In this document: positions 63,210 through 64,000 of the stretch, piece after piece
Layout of the letters: each line of letters opens with the position of its first letter
Numbering within the stretch: position 1 is the stretch's first letter
Assembly (NCBI GenBank): GCA_003249035.1
Contig: QBMK01000008.1
Coordinates: 29,875-93,874 of the forward strand
Direction of reading: 5' to 3'
Origin: Pseudanabaena sp.
Lineage (GTDB): Bacteria > Cyanobacteriota > Cyanobacteriia > Pseudanabaenales > Pseudanabaenaceae
DNA: 64,000 nucleotides
Translations under genes and position numbers: made by a program
Notes under the pieces: model-generated
The model's input: the letters and a program-made list of their open reading frames with translations, nothing else
The model's database searches: none
What the model was told of the DNA's origin: nothing

Positions 63210-64000
63210 CTATGTTCCTACAGGCTTCTCATTCAATTTTGCTAATTCCTTCTTCGCAAATTCCTTTAATTTTTCATCAAGATCGTTGTTAGCGATCGTT
63301 TCCAATAATTCCAATGTTTGAGGTTTATCGCGGTAATATTGGAGGATTGCTGCTAGCGCAGTTTGACGGGGGGTAGTCTCCCAACTTTTTGTTAGTTTAA
63401 AGGGATCTTGGATGGCGCGATCGCATAAAAAGTCAAACGTTTGTGGGTCATCATTCCAGCCTTTGGCAATCTCTTGTACCACCGCCCTTCGCACAAGTTC
63501 ATTCTGATCGTTAAGAGCGCAGTCTTTTAGCTAAGGAAGGGGATCAGAGTCATCTTTCCAGCCTTTGGCAATCGCTTTTACCGCCGCCCTTCGCACAAGT
63601 TCATTCTGATCGTTAAGAGCGCGGTCTTTTAGCCAAGGAAGGGTATCAGAGTCATCTTTCCAGCCTTGAGCGATCTCTTGTACCGCCGCCTTTCGCACAT
63701 TATAACTCTGATCATTAAGAGCGCGGTCTTTTAGCAAAGGAAGGGTATCAGAGTCATCTTTCCAGCCTTTGGCAATCTCTTGTACCGCCGCACTTCGCAC
63801 ATCTGCATTCTGATCATTAAGAGCACGGTCTTTTAGCCAAGGAAGGGTATCAGAGTAATCTTTCCAGCCTTGAGCAATCTCTTGTACCGCCGCACTTCGC
63901 ACATCTGCATTCTGATCATTAAGAGCGCAGTCTTTTAGCCAAGGAAGGGTATCAGAGTCATCTTTCCAGCCTTTGGCAATCTCTTGTACCGCCGCACTTC
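63210..64000 (-). pseudogene. HEAT-repeat protein gene with an amber stop, partial at window end
   Basis: Minus-strand gene running off the right edge. It consists of 34-residue (102-bp) repeats, VRSAAVQEIAKGWKDDSDTL then PWLKDRALNDQ, at least four in the window with high identity, ending in the unique tail ...KPQTLELLETIAN and NEKPVGT. At 63531-63533 the TGG of the conserved WLKD unit is TAG, splitting the gene into two frames (63531-63902 and 63210-63494). The near-identical repeats suggest recent unequal exchange. HEAT arrays in cyanobacteria are often scaffolds in NACHT or defence proteins, but nothing in the window shows that. Confidence 0.75.

Noticed and set aside
63534..64000. Regular 102-bp repeats resembling a CRISPR or tandem array
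   Set aside because: The unit is a 34-codon in-frame HEAT repeat with no spacers.

Overview
The window is chromosomal DNA of a cyanobacterium. The evidence is the very frequent HIP1 octamer GCGATCGC, a complete CP12 gene, a LysR gene that closely resembles RbcR, a gamma subunit of the cyanobacterial ATP synthase type, a PAP/fibrillin lipocalin, a plastoquinone-type prenyltransferase and cyanobacterial-style SpeA and ThiG. The moderate A+T content and many palindromic intergenic repeats would suit a Pseudanabaena-like freshwater filament. That placement is an impression, not something the sequence proves.

Layout. 1-6.8 kb: tautomerase and GNAT pair, soluble PAS histidine kinase, LpxB-like glycosyltransferase, speA. 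7.4-17.7 kb: a four-gene minus-strand operon of secreted and outer-membrane proteins (DUF11/SdrD-B protein, Big-domain barrel with a degenerate OmpA tail, beta-helix with an OmpA anchor, Gly-rich DUF11 protein). 18-30.7 kb: fibrillin, MscS channel, ABC-F protein, membrane protein, glycosyltransferase, thiG, a solitary ATP synthase gamma gene, pyrD, pentapeptide protein, cobH, and a response-regulator diguanylate cyclase with an Hpt protein. 31.3-38.1 kb: GAF-PAS adenylate cyclase, HD phosphohydrolase, CpdA-like phosphodiesterase, proB, SPOR-like protein, YgjP-type peptidase. 38.5-46.2 kb: DUF3352 protein, rbcR, hisC, Uma2 nuclease next to tRNA-Ala(CGC), prenyltransferase, cp12, an rnc-like relic, rimM. 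46.6-54.2 kb: substrate-binding lipoprotein, a DUF305 relic, tRNA-Ala(GGC), an L,D-transpeptidase-like protein, ABC ATPase, CheY-like regulator, PsiE, DUF72, DoxX. 57.2-64 kb: flavin disulfide reductase, UvrD/Rep helicase, Fe-S cryptochrome/photolyase, and a broken HEAT-repeat gene at the window edge.

The most unusual part is 54.4-56.6 kb. Three attC-like sites share one architecture: a 7-nt spacer, a paired arm, a second arm with an extra base, a 6-nt spacer and a GTTRRRY-type core. They separate small minus-strand genes: a Zn-ribbon protein, a G+C-rich 104-aa orphan, and a small-protein/retropepsin pair. This looks like an integron cassette array without an integrase (a CALIN) in a cyanobacterial chromosome.

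The window also carries at least two families of short palindromic MITE-like elements. One is 107 bp with TAATACCAA ends; its insertions supply the stop codons of two genes. The other is 116 bp with TATAGCAATG ends. Several decayed gene fragments are present: an rnc dsRNA-binding domain, a DUF305 tail and HEAT-repeat copies. Together these point to a genome shaped by repeat movement and gene decay.
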